A stretch of DNA of 64,000 nucleotides, from positions 22,134,001 to 22,198,000 of the forward strand of contig OZ316897.1 in NCBI GenBank assembly GCA_973895155.1, given 5' to 3'. The DNA is from Marsupella aquatica (taxonomy: Eukaryota > Marchantiophyta). Each line of letters starts with the position of its first letter. Position 1 is the first letter of the stretch. Shown piece after piece: positions 55,124-64,000 of the stretch. The notes under the pieces were generated by a model that worked only from the letters and a program-made list of their open reading frames with translations, was not told the DNA's origin and ran no database searches. The translations under genes were made by a program, and so were the position numbers.

Positions 55124-55241
55124 GTTTGATTGTGCGGTGGATGTTCTGCGATGAATCTAGAAGGGTCTGAAGCTCCATCGCTACAGTTGATGCGTCGTAC
55201 TCGGCGAAGTTATCCTTGGAGAAATCTACAACGGTCGACAT

Positions 55242-55738
55242 GGCTACTGGATAGTGGATACTAGATCTGGGTGATATAAGAAAAATATTATCTCGAGGCT
55301 CACAGGAAAATCTTGATCCAAACGGCTATAAAATATCTTGAGGCTCAAAGGGGATCTTGACCCTAAACAAGTCTCGAGGAAAAAATGACGATCTAGAGGC
55401 AAAAGCGACGAAATATCTAGAGGCAATAAGCAAGAGGCGAGTGAGGCGCGGAGGGGAGGTAGGCAGGGAGGCGAATGTGCAAATGAGGGTGGCGACGTTG
55501 TGAATGTGGACTATAAGCCGCTCGGTCGGCCCTGAGTCAGGCTAGGGTGCCCGGCGACGGATGCCTGGCCACGTGTAGGATGCCACGCGCCCATGCGTGG
55601 GAGTGAATCTTGAGTTGAGTCATGATGACGGTGCTGTCACACGTACTGTCATTATTGCGGTCCGTACTTCACCCTGCCGCTAGTTCATCCCTGCCATTGG
55701 TTTGACAGAGCCATCTGGTCAGGCAGGATTTTATATAT
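55242..55738. promoter_or_regulatory. Divergent promoter region between paralogue 1 and the DUF8039-like gene
   Basis: About 500 bp, GC-rich around 55440-55570, separate the minus-strand ATG at 55241 from a plus-strand TATA element (TTTATATATTG at ~55730-55740) followed by a TC-rich leader (CTCATTCTCTCTCTTATCCC). A bidirectional arrangement is likely. Confidence 0.5.
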
Positions 55739-56396
55739 TGCTCGTTTTTCCTCCCCACCGGGTCATTCTTCAGATATCATTTCATTGCTCGCTTCCTGCT
55801 CCCCTCATTCTCTCTCTTATCCCTCTTCCTGCCCCTGCCTCTCGCTCCCTGTTCTCTGGCTCTAGATTTTTTCTCGAATCCCTTTCTCTCTCAGTTGTTT
55901 ATTTGGTTTTGGAGACATTCTCATTTGAAGCCATGAAGTTGGTCTAAAATAATTGAACCCATACCTTTTAGAATACCAAACCATTTATGCTTAAAACATT
56001 GCCACTCAGAATCCATTTGTGATCCTTTTCTCTTTTTTTTGAAGCTATTTCTCATTAGTCTTCTATAAGCCTACTTTATGTATTTCAATGTCAAACTTTT
56101 ACCTCTAGATCATCTAGAGCTCCTCAATCATAACAACATATTTTTCAATTAGAGTGCCATTTGTGGCTCGAGATCGTCTCGAGCTTTAGGTATCTTCCTG
56201 GGAATTGTCTATTTTTGTTTCTAGCTCCTTTAAATCCACAAGTATTTAAGTATCTTTCCTTCTCTTGCGTGAGTTCATGCTTCTCTGAGGAGTTATTATG
56301 AGCTGTTGTTTCTATGCACTTCATAGTTCTTCTTCTAGGGTGGATTATTGATTGTTGGAAGTATAGAATTCCCTCTTCATGTGGATTTTATATTCT
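55739..56396 (+). other. Leader or first intron of the DUF8039-like gene
   Basis: T-rich sequence without a coding frame, with one P2 palindrome at 56165-56185. Confidence 0.4.
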
Positions 56397-56621
56397 ACCT
56401 CGAGATTGTCTCGAGCTGAAGACTTTGTTAATCTATATCTCATGGTTTTTGTGGTCCATTCTTTACCTCGAGATCGTCTCGAGCTGAAGACTTTGTTAAT
56501 CTATATCTCGTGGTTTTTGTGGTCCATTCTTTACCTCGAGATTGTCTTGAGCTGAAGACTTTGTTAGTCTATATCTCGTGGTTTTTGTGGTCCATTCTTT
56601 ACCTCGAGATCGTCTCGAGCT
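56397..56621. repeat. 68-bp tandem repeat built on a P2 palindrome
   Basis: ACCTCGAGATNGTCTCGAGC recurs at 56397, 56465, 56533 and 56601, exactly 68 bp apart, with GAAGACTTTGTTAATCTATA between. A further copy without the spacer is at 56679. It lies immediately upstream of the coding start at 56733. Confidence 0.9.
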
Positions 56622-56732
56622 AAAGACTTCTTAATCTGTTACTGCTAGTTCAGTTGGTTTATTTTTGCTAGTCACTTTACCTCAAGATCATCTCGAGGTA
56701 CAACAGCTTCCTATTTGGAACATCTTTTCCAA

Positions 56733-57700
56733 ATGGGGATATTCTTTCGAGGAGACGAGGTTTCCCTCTTACTTGACGGAGTTGAAGTTGCCTCTGGAAC
56801 AGTCCTTAAGGTTGACCTTGGTGACTCAGTGCGTAACGTTGATTTGGGTATTAATCGTATAGGAGTTCTTATTGAGAGGTGCTATGATGGATCTCGAGAA
56901 ATTCCATTCCCATTGCCACCGATCAGGACACTTTTTGATGTTGTAGACTCCTGCATTATTTGGGATGCCTCTTTTGCATATTTGAGGTCACAGTCAACTC
57001 CAGTGATGACACAAGTGGATGCTACATGTTCTACAAATGATACATTTCCCAATTGCTTACCTGAAAAATCTGCGGTGGGAAGTTTGGGAGACTCAATTAT
57101 GGATGGCAATGAAGTGGAGCTCTCGATTGGAAATCAGATTGTGTGTCAAGGATTTGTATTCAAGACGAAACCCGATGAGACTTGTCACAATGAAAGACTT
57201 GGCCCTGATAGGATTAGTGTGAAGATATGTGAAGTTGTTCAAGGAATGGAGAGGTTACCCTTTCCGCACGCTGGAGCCGATACCGTTCAGGAAGGATTGG
57301 ACAGTTTTGTAATCTGGAATTTAAGGAATGTTCATCGGAGGAGTTCTTCCCATGATTTACTAGATGAGCCGTCCGCACAGGATGTTTTTGGAAATTATAA
57401 TTTCAAAGATTATAGTTTGCGTTCGAACTGGATGGCGGAGGAAGTGGAATTGTATGTTGATGATAATCGGACCAAGGTCGGGCTTGGCATCATCACATTC
57501 CTTTCGAGTCTGGTGCCATTGATGATGAGGTTCTTGGGCCAAATCACGTTGGGGTTGTTGTCACACACGTGATTGACCCTCAATTTTTCCTGAATATCTC
57601 CCCCGGAGTGCCGGGTCTTGTTAGGTGGGCCATCCGTTCACTTGTGCTGATATCAAGGGGGATTTTTCTTCTGGATCTCATTGGAGAGGTTTCTCCCGAG
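56733..57700 (+). pseudogene. Protein with three DUF8039-like modules, frameshifted and joined to gypsy C
   Basis: Starts at the ATG at 56733 (MGIFFRGDEVSLLLDG); an upstream TTG is less likely. Module 1 (~56745-56990) and module 2 (~57108-57330) share the pattern EVxLxxxxxxVxxGxV, then L(G)xxRIxVxICEVVxGxxxLPFP, then a xxFVIW end. A third (from ~57440, EVELYVDDN) continues only after a frame change near 57500, giving VLGPNHVGVVVTHVID and VRWAIRSLVLIS. From memory the pattern resembles the DUF8039 domain common in plant CACTA-associated genes; the name is tentative. After module 3 the frame passes a P2 palindrome and enters the protease region of gypsy C without a gag or LTR between. Confidence 0.45.
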
Positions 57701-60700
57701 CCAATTATTGATGGTCGAGATTGTCTAGAGGTAGATATGAATGGTCACACTAAGTTTTCAAAACGGCCTTATAATTTCATCAAGAGAATGAAGGGAAACC
57801 CTGATGAAAAAAGGAAGAAGCACCTGGAGTCGAGGGCAATTCTGAAAATCACAGAGGAGGAAATTGATTCCATCCAAAGAGAAGGTTGTTGTAAGTTGAA
57901 GTGTTGCCTCAACATGCCGAGAGAAGACCTTATGGGGAGGAGACGTAGAAGAAGGTTACCCAAAGTTGGGATTGACCCCATACAAGTCAATTGGGTCACA
58001 GAGGATTTGGGTGCCCCAGAACTCACAATAGACATCAACGGATGTGCAATACGGTTTGTACCGATGGATGGTGGTTCGGGAATCAACATCATGACTGAGG
58101 AGACAACCAATCAATTGGGGTATACGGAGTTAGAGCCACCGGCACGTGCCATGAGGCTGGCTGATGGGGCACGGGTGGTGCCGCTGGGGTGTCTCACCAA
58201 GATTCCAACAATGATTGGGGGAAAATCTTTTCCCCTCAACTATTTGGTGATGCGACCCGTTCGGCCGTACGGTTTTCCCATCTTAATTGGCAGGCCATGG
58301 TTGTATCTGGCCAAAGTGACGAGCGATTGGGGCAAACGGCAGTTTCGGTTTGGAACCCCCACTATTATCATTCCCTGGTCAGCGGAGTCACCTCAAGGGG
58401 AGACTACCTCTATGGAAGAGCAATATGATTCAGAGGTCACCTCAGAGGAAGATGAGGATGAAGTATACATGGTGAAGCTGATTTCTCATCTAACGGAGGA
58501 AGATGTCTTTGGTCCACAAGCTGCTACCTTTGAGGAGGGAATTATGGAAGTACCACTTGACCAGAGTTGTGTTGTGCAGAGGAAAACCAAGGAAGAGCCA
58601 CCTACACCACCCCTGGCCCAGCTTATTGATACTCAAGAGCAGGAACAAACGGAGGAGGAGGGGCAGGAAGCTCAAGCCATTCTGTTTGACAATGAACGAA
58701 GGGAGGAGTGGCTGAATGACCTCTTAGATGAAGAATTTAGAGAGGAGCTACTGTCACATTACAAAGAATCTGACGTGGAAGAAATGATGGCCCATGTGGC
58801 AAAAGACCCACCCCCAACTCGGCCAGACCAGGAGGAGAGTGATGCACCTGTGTATGGAGGGATGAGGCTTGCACGGCTGGAGGAGACCTTTGATGAGGAG
58901 ACACGCAACAAGCTGGACGTGATCAGGCCGGAGCAATACACAAAGGTGGAGGTGGGTGAAGGCAAGACACTCAACATTGGCAGCAAGTTGGATGCTACGG
59001 AGCAACACACCATTCAGAATACCAAGACGTATTTGCGTGGAGCCACCAAGATTTGAAGGGAGTGCCACCTGAGTTTGGTGAGCATAGCATTGACTTGATG
59101 TCAGGAGCCCGGCCGGTGAGGCAACGCCAATACCGTCTCAATCCCAAGTACTCACTCATGGTGAAGGAGGAGATTGACCGTTTGTTGGATGCAGGCTTCA
59201 TTTATCCTGTCATGCACAGTGAGTGGGTATCACCCATCGTGATTGTGCCCAAGAAGAAAGGGGCAGACGGTAAGGTGAAGATACGGGTGTGCTAAGATTT
59301 CCGGAAGCTGAATGACGCCACCAAGAAGGATCACTATCCACTGCTGTTTACTGACATTGTGTTAGATATGGTGGCCGGTTGGGAGATTTACAGCTTCCTA
59401 GATGGTTACTCTGGATACAATCAAATCTGGATACGGGAGGAGGATCAACTCAAGACGGTTTTCACCACGGAGTGGGGGATTTTTGTATTCCGTAGAATGC
59501 CTTTTGGGTTGTGCAATGCCCCTGGCATGTTTCAACGACTCATGATGAATATATTTCATGACTTTTTACGGAGGTTCTTGGAGATCTTTATTGATGACTT
59601 TGCTGTCTACGGCAAACAAATCAAGCACCCTAAACACTTACGGTTGACTTTTCAGCGGTGCCAGGAGACTTGCTTGAAGCTACATCTTGAAAAATGTTTT
59701 TTTGGAATTGAGGAGGGGACCCTATTGGGCCACAAGGTGTCGGCTCGTGGAATTGAAGTTGATCGTGAGAAGGTAGCCGTGTGGGTAGCAGTCTCGTTTC
59801 CCAAAAACGTGAAGGAAGTGAGAGGGTTCTTGGGGTGCGTTGGCTACTACCGCCGCTTCATCAAGGACTTTGCCAAGGTAGCCATGCCACTCACATCCAT
59901 GTTGAAGAAGGGAAGTGAATTTGAACCTACTCCTTCCCGTCAAGCTGCTTTTGATGAACTAAAGAAACGTTTGCTAGAGGCTCCCGTACTCATCACGCCT
60001 AATTGGAATAAGGAGTTTCACGTTTACGTAGACGTATCCGGGTTTTGCATCGGTGCCGTCTTGAGTCAGTTGGATGAGGATGGGAGGGATCATCCCATCT
60101 ACTTTGCCAGTAGGCAGTTGGCCCCGGCAGAGAAGAACTACTCACCCACCGATAGGGAGGCTCTTGGTATCATTTACGCTTGTAAGAAGTATCGTCATTA
60201 TTTGTTGGGTTACAAGGTTGTGTTCCACACGGATCACAACAGTTTGAAATACATGGTTAACAAGCCAGATCTGTCTGGGAGAATTGCACGATGGGTCCTC
60301 TTATTACAGGAGTTCAACTATGAGGTGAGGGTGAGATCCGGGAAGAGTCACAGCAATGCTGACTTCTTCTCCCGTATTGAGGGACCATCTGACTCTCAAG
60401 AGATTGATGATCGTTTTCCCGATGAAGAAGTCTTCAAGGTGACTACAGAGGCCACTACTTGGTATGGAGAAATTCTTGAATTTCTCCGTACGGCCAGGAT
60501 TCCATTACGATTGGGTCCGGAACATGCAGCAGTGTTCTTACGTAAGACGGGGCCCTACTTGCTTGTGAAGGGAGTACTTCACAAATACGGCATGGATGGA
60601 CGCCTTCGTTGTTGTTTGGAGGAGGCTGAGATACGTACAGTCATGGCGGCACTACATGAGGAAGAAGCTGGTGGCCACTTTGCACGGGAAACCACCGCTA

Positions 60701-61794
60701 GGAAGATACTGGATGCGGGATATTGGTGGCCCACACTTTTCCGGGATGTGCACAGGTACATCCAGAGATGTGACCCCTGCCAACGCCAAGGCAGACCAGG
60801 GCCCTCCTCCCGGCACCCATTGGTGCCCATACTTCCCCTTGCACCATTCGAGAAATGGGGGGTTGATTTCATTGGTCCCTTTACTCCCATTACACGGAGG
60901 GGGAGGAAGCGCTATATCATATTGGCCACGGACTATGCCACCAAGTGGGTGGAGGCCAGGGCAACAGCAAAGGATGATGCCAACACCACTGCACGGTTCT
61001 TGTACGAGCAGATTTTCACACGGTTTGGGCCACCCTTGGAGCTTGTGAGTGACAGGGGTACTCACTTTCTCAATCATACGATTGAGCGTTTGACGGAGAA
61101 CTACTTGATCTCACATAGGAAAACCACTCCGTACCATCCACGAGCCAATGGGCTCACAGAGAGAGCAAATGGGATCATGGGCAAGATCCTTAATAAGACG
61201 GTATCAGCTCACAAGACAGATTGGGATTTGAAGTTGCTGGCTGCTACGTACGCCTACAACCTGGCTCACAAGACCACCACTGGCCACAGCCCCTACTTCC
61301 TTGTGTTTGGTCAACACTCTCTTGTGCCGGTGGAATTTGAGGTTCCCACCATTCGAATCTTAACACGAGAAAGGGAAGGGGAAGAAAGTAGTGTAGCTGC
61401 ACGGATCCAACAGTTGGAGCAACTTACAGAGGTACGAGAGGAGGCTTTGACGAGCACGGAGCAACAGCAAGGCAAACAGAAGTTACACTACGATTCCCAT
61501 CTCCGCCGTGTGTCCATTGAGGAGGGAGATTTGGTGCTCCTCTATGACAGTCGTTTCATGCATTTCCCGGGGAAGCTACATACACGTTGGATGGGGCCCT
61601 ACATTGTCGATGCAGTCTACTCCAATGGGTCAGTTCAGCTCAAGACGCTGGAAGGGCAACTACTCAACACATGGATTAATCAAGAACGCCTGAAGAAGTA
61701 CTACACGGAGGAGGAGTATGGTGCTCGCGGGGGCGCTTCGCAATTAAGAGAGGAGCTATGTGACGGGGTCCCCGTCTCGAAAGGTCATCATTAG
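57569..61794 (+). pseudogene. Gypsy C pol polyprotein (protease, RT, RNase H, integrase), broken twice
   Basis: Frame 57569-59056 ends in the protease-RT linker. It contains the DGGSGINIM protease motif near 58069. A small deletion around 59015-59035 shifts the frame within the segment corresponding to EYxDVFAWSH in A and B. The frame from 59053 then has a TAA at 59293-59295, where A and B have Gln (CQDY/CQDF), a simple CAA-to-TAA change. From 59296 onward everything is open: RT FIDDF at ~59587, RNase H YVDVSG at ~60026, integrase CDPCQR, GVDFIGPF, DRGTHF and YHPRANGLTERANG. The stop lies in the 3' LTR as in gypsy A. Non-functional in this copy. Confidence 0.9.
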
Positions 61795-62071
61795 GAGTTA
61801 TTGGCAAGATGCATGTAAATAAATAAGCCAATATACATAATAGTTTTTCAATTTTTTTTAATTTCTTAAAAGTTAATCATCCCGGTGTGTGTTCATGTTG
61901 CTCTGGAGGGCCGGAGCTATTTGAACCCGGGAGGAACTATTTTTTTAATTGACCTTTTGCTCTCTTGGGTCTTGTCGTTGTGGGAGAAGAAAATTAGGCA
62001 TCTTAAGGGGATACCACTCATTAATATTTGGAGACCCCGGCAGTTTTTCTTGGCCCCGGTATAATATGGCA

Positions 62072-62478
62072 GAGGAGCCCACGAGCCGTGGGGCGCGAGA
62101 CGGAGGGTCGCCCTGCGAGTAGGCGGAGCCCCGAAAGGGTCTTCCAGGGCGTAAGCGAGGGGCAGCCGGGAAGGAGGAGCCCACGAGCCATGGGGCGCGA
62201 GACGGAGGGTCGCCCCGCGAGTAGGCGGAGCCCCGAAAGGGTATTCCGGGGCGCAAGCGAGGGGCAGCCGGGAAGGAGGAGCCCGCGAGCCGTGGGGCGC
62301 GAGATGGAGGGTCACCCCGCGAGTAGGCGGAGCCCCGAAAGGGTCTTCCGGGGCGTAAGCGAGGGGCAGCCGGGGAGGAGGAGCCCGCGAGCCGTGGGGC
62401 GCGAGACGGAGGGTCGCCCCGCGAGTAGGCGGAGCCCCGAAAGGGTCTGCCGGGGCGTAAGTGAGGTGGCAGCCGCAT
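62072..62478. repeat. 102-bp GC-rich tandem repeat, four copies
   Basis: GAGGAGCCC starts at 62072, 62174, 62276 and 62378, a constant period of 102 bp. The units include CGGAGCCCCGAAAGGGTCTT and GGCGTAAGCGAGGGGCAGCC and differ at few positions. Because 102 is divisible by three, long frames stay open on both strands; I do not treat these as genes. Confidence 0.9.
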
Positions 62479-62867
62479 GGAAGTTGACTATGGGTAACAC
62501 GGGGAGGATTGGGAATTCCCTACCCTTTGTTTTTTTTCTTTGGTTTTTTTTTGTTTCTTTGCTTCCTTCTCCGCGCGTGCAACTCCTTTCTTGGCCGAAG
62601 CACTCTGCCCTCATTTCCGAAAGCAATTTCCCCAAAGTCGGAAGCTCTCTACCAGCTCTTACACTTATTTTCGAAGCTCTTTCTCATGGTCAATTGTTGG
62701 GGCTTGTGGGCATGATTCTTCCGGGCATTAGCGGCAGCAGCACGGAGTGGCTTCTGAGGGAATTGAGGGTAATTGATTGATCGGGATACGGGGGCCGTTT
62801 CGGGCCAGGGGATTGACATTGCTACGGGTGACGGGATTTGGTGATTGAGGATTTGATTTCTGGATGC

Positions 62868-63320
62868 ATGGATGCTGGATCAACCGGAGTTTAGTGCGGC
62901 ACGCGTTCGGAGATACAAGGCTGCTTACCGTGACTACATTGAGACATTGATTGCAAGAGCTTAGAGAAGAAGCTCAGGGAGGTACATAAATCGTTACGAG
63001 AAGCTCAGGTCAACACGGGGATCCCGGGGATGCCACCCCGATCTGTCACCCCTGGGACTCCCATGGCCACCGGGCAAGTTTTACCGTTGGAGTTGTGGTC
63101 CAGTGAAGAGGCGGCCTTATGGAAGGACACCATTGGTGACGGGTACATTAAGGCGTGGCAAGCCTTGGCCAATTTGAGGAAGCAGGGGAGCACTAGCACA
63201 AGGAGTACCCCGGTGAAGAAGAAGAGGAGTGAAGTGGCACTCACTCCAGTGGAGAGTGATGAGGAGGCCCACTCACGGGGCTCAAGCCAAGGCACCGTGA
63301 GTGAAGAGGAGGAGGATTAG
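62868..63320 (+). pseudogene. Possible small LTR-internal ORF of gypsy C, frameshifted
   Basis: From an ATG at ~62868, MLDQPEFSAARVRRYKAAYR runs to a TAG near 62960. One base out of phase the text continues as LEKKLREVHKSLREAQVNTG and stays open to 63320, ending in Lys-rich and acidic segments (STPVKKKRSEVALTP, SEEEED). The shape (helical, charged) recalls the larger ORF in the gypsy A LTR, but I see no clear sequence match. Confidence 0.3.
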
Positions 63321-64000
63321 AGTGGTCGTACGGACGTGGTTGTACGGCCCCTTGACTTTTCAACTTTTTTGTGAGGGGTCACTCACGGGCTTGTTGGAAA
63401 GAGCTCGCGGAGCTGATTCCAACAAGAGGCGGCGCTCCTCAAACGGAGCCAGGATGAGCAGGTTAGGGCCCGACGAAGTTGGGTTTATGGGATACTAAAA
63501 CGGCCATAACTTGGTCCTCCGATGTCCGTTTCAAGAGCGGTTGAGTGATTCATGATCAGGGGGAGCAAGGCTACCCAGGGGTGAGCTCAGAGGTGAAATC
63601 ATAGTGACACCTAGTTTTGGCAATTGTGGGGTCCCTTGCATTTTCACGGTTCACGGAGCGACGTTGGGGCGCCGTCGAAGGCACCGTCGGCCCCATTTTT
63701 AGTTTAGGGTTTTAGGAGCATGTGTGTGCCGCATGCTTTAGGATTAGGGATTCCTCATGGACGGTTTTAGCGGCGCCGCTAGGTAGCCGCCACCTTTGTG
63801 ACCCCGTGAGGGGGCTTTGGTGTGTTTGTTTCTAGTATTTAGGGGGAGAGCCCCGGAGTAGTGAGGGGGGAACTCAGCGTAGTGCTTTGATGCTTTTGAG
63901 TAGCTTTTGTGAGTAGCGCACCGATTAGGTGAAGTTCAAGCCAGAGTAGTGAGGTGGAGAACGTAGCACTTGTCCTAGGGAGGCAGGAGTTGGGCAGACG
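63321..64000 (+). other. Distal gypsy C LTR or flank, no gene recognised
   Basis: G-rich sequence with no convincing frame. No LTR end or target duplication can be identified before the window stops. Confidence 0.4.

Larger units (their letters stand above)
49944..55241 (-). pseudogene. ParB-like plus beta-class DNA methyltransferase gene, paralogue 1, decayed
   Basis: Exon 1, 55241-55124 (MSTVVDFSKDNFAEYD), splices in phase to an exon starting at 53747. That exon has an N-terminal region (IVEDEHALEV), a basic linker (KRKRVEKPESASKKAPPKKK) and a ParB-like domain (FDIPVTSI, FLAISGQHLAKAA), then coding text that changes frame twice between ~52480 and 52300 before a donor at 52277. A short exon ~52123-51968 (DFMALAKITIRKSDLRNIFW) follows. 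The main 3' exon (from ~51915) has a helical region and a methyltransferase fold: ALALVDFGRI where DPPY is expected, then TVLDFFSGGQTLKACVIVGR (motif I). The frame changes near 50650, a Glu/Pro/Ser-rich tail follows, TAA at 50183-50181, and open coding resumes in the same frame to TAG at 49946-49944. Loss of the DPPY motif and several breaks indicate a non-functional copy. Exon edges are approximate. Confidence 0.7.
48181..57732. repeat. Dispersed P2 palindrome family, about 20 copies
   Basis: A ~21-bp self-complementary sequence with core GCTCGAGATGATCTCGAGC. Good copies start at 48181, 48515, 49625, 50428, 52147, 52230, 53808, 54026, 54428, 54915, 55013, 55065, 56165, 56397, 56465, 56533, 56601, 56679 and 57712, with diverged ones at 48286 and 48421. 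The copy at 54915 extends to a 29-bp inverted repeat (54911-54939). Two copies are in coding frames: 50428 (GRDDLEL) and 57712 (GRDCLEV). None was seen outside 48.2-57.7 kb. Confidence 0.85.
57910..64000 (+). mobile_element. Gypsy C: 5'-truncated, degenerate gypsy element running off the window
   Basis: Homology to gypsy A/B begins abruptly at about 57917 (EDLMGRRRRRRLPKVG, just before the protease). There is no 5' LTR, primer-binding site or gag in the window. The 3' LTR begins at 61759. The right end is not visible. Confidence 0.8.
61759..64000 (+). repeat. Gypsy C 3' LTR, right end outside the window
   Basis: Starts TGTGACGGGGTCC after the purine tract AATTAAGAGAGGAGCTA. The start resembles that of gypsy A (TGTGACG). 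No partner LTR is in the window, so the length cannot be given and some of the distal sequence might belong to something else. Confidence 0.6.

Noticed and set aside
44799-55241. Integrated giant-virus or bacterial origin of the ParB/methyltransferase genes
   Set aside because: The genes have spliceosomal introns with plant-like signals and a plant-type FCP1-like neighbour; no viral capsid, polymerase or other core gene is present. An ancient transfer cannot be excluded.
62028-62780. 250-codon ORF and a 177-codon ORF on the opposite strand
   Set aside because: Both arise from the 102-bp tandem repeat; low-complexity Arg/Pro/Ser text without family features.

Overview
The window is nuclear DNA of a land plant with a large, transposon-rich genome. 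The evidence is plant-type CACTA (En/Spm) transposase genes with introns, three Ty3/gypsy polyproteins, an EDM2-like PHD protein, an FCP1/NIF-like protein of the plant DLN type, and plant-style TATA and splice signals. The species cannot be named. I saw no rRNA, tRNA, CRISPR or bacterial operon signal.

Layout. (1) 1-3324 is an old host segment. It has a well-formed promoter, a Ser/Arg-rich frame, a truncated DUF7869-like frame with an inverted partial copy at the left edge, and short palindromes built on GTCCGATAAATTTATCGG. (2) 3325-44798 is one CACTA transposon with matching ends and a TTC target duplication. Its native length is about 14.8 kb (TNPA-like gene, tnp2 transposase gene, EDM2-like PHD frame, hairpin array, 83-bp repeats). 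Two complete gypsy elements sit inside it: A (17420-31521, ~4.0-kb LTRs that each carry an ~880-codon ORF, TSD TTAGT) and B (31763-44303, two 3189-bp LTRs, TSD ATTGA, very recent). (3) 44799-55241, minus strand, holds two decayed paralogues of a multi-exon gene joining a ParB-like domain to a beta-class (N4/N6) DNA methyltransferase domain, with an FCP1-like gene between them. The CACTA element cut the 3' coding end off the first paralogue; its missing 27-codon tail lies at 3240-3321, on the other side of the transposon. (4) 48.2-57.7 kb carries about twenty copies of a ~21-bp palindrome (core GCTCGAGATGATCTCGAGC) in introns, intergenic DNA and two coding frames. (5) 55.7-57.7 kb is a divergent plus-strand gene with three DUF8039-like modules that runs into a 5'-truncated gypsy element C (57.9 kb to the window end), whose pol has one deletion and one nonsense codon and whose 3' LTR starts at 61759.

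The insertions can be ordered. The CACTA element landed in an already existing methyltransferase gene, gypsy A and then probably gypsy B landed in its 83-bp repeats, and the B LTRs look unmutated. The best candidate for something undescribed is the pairing of ParB-like/methyltransferase genes with local palindrome families: a parS-like or methylation-target relationship can be proposed, but nothing here proves it.
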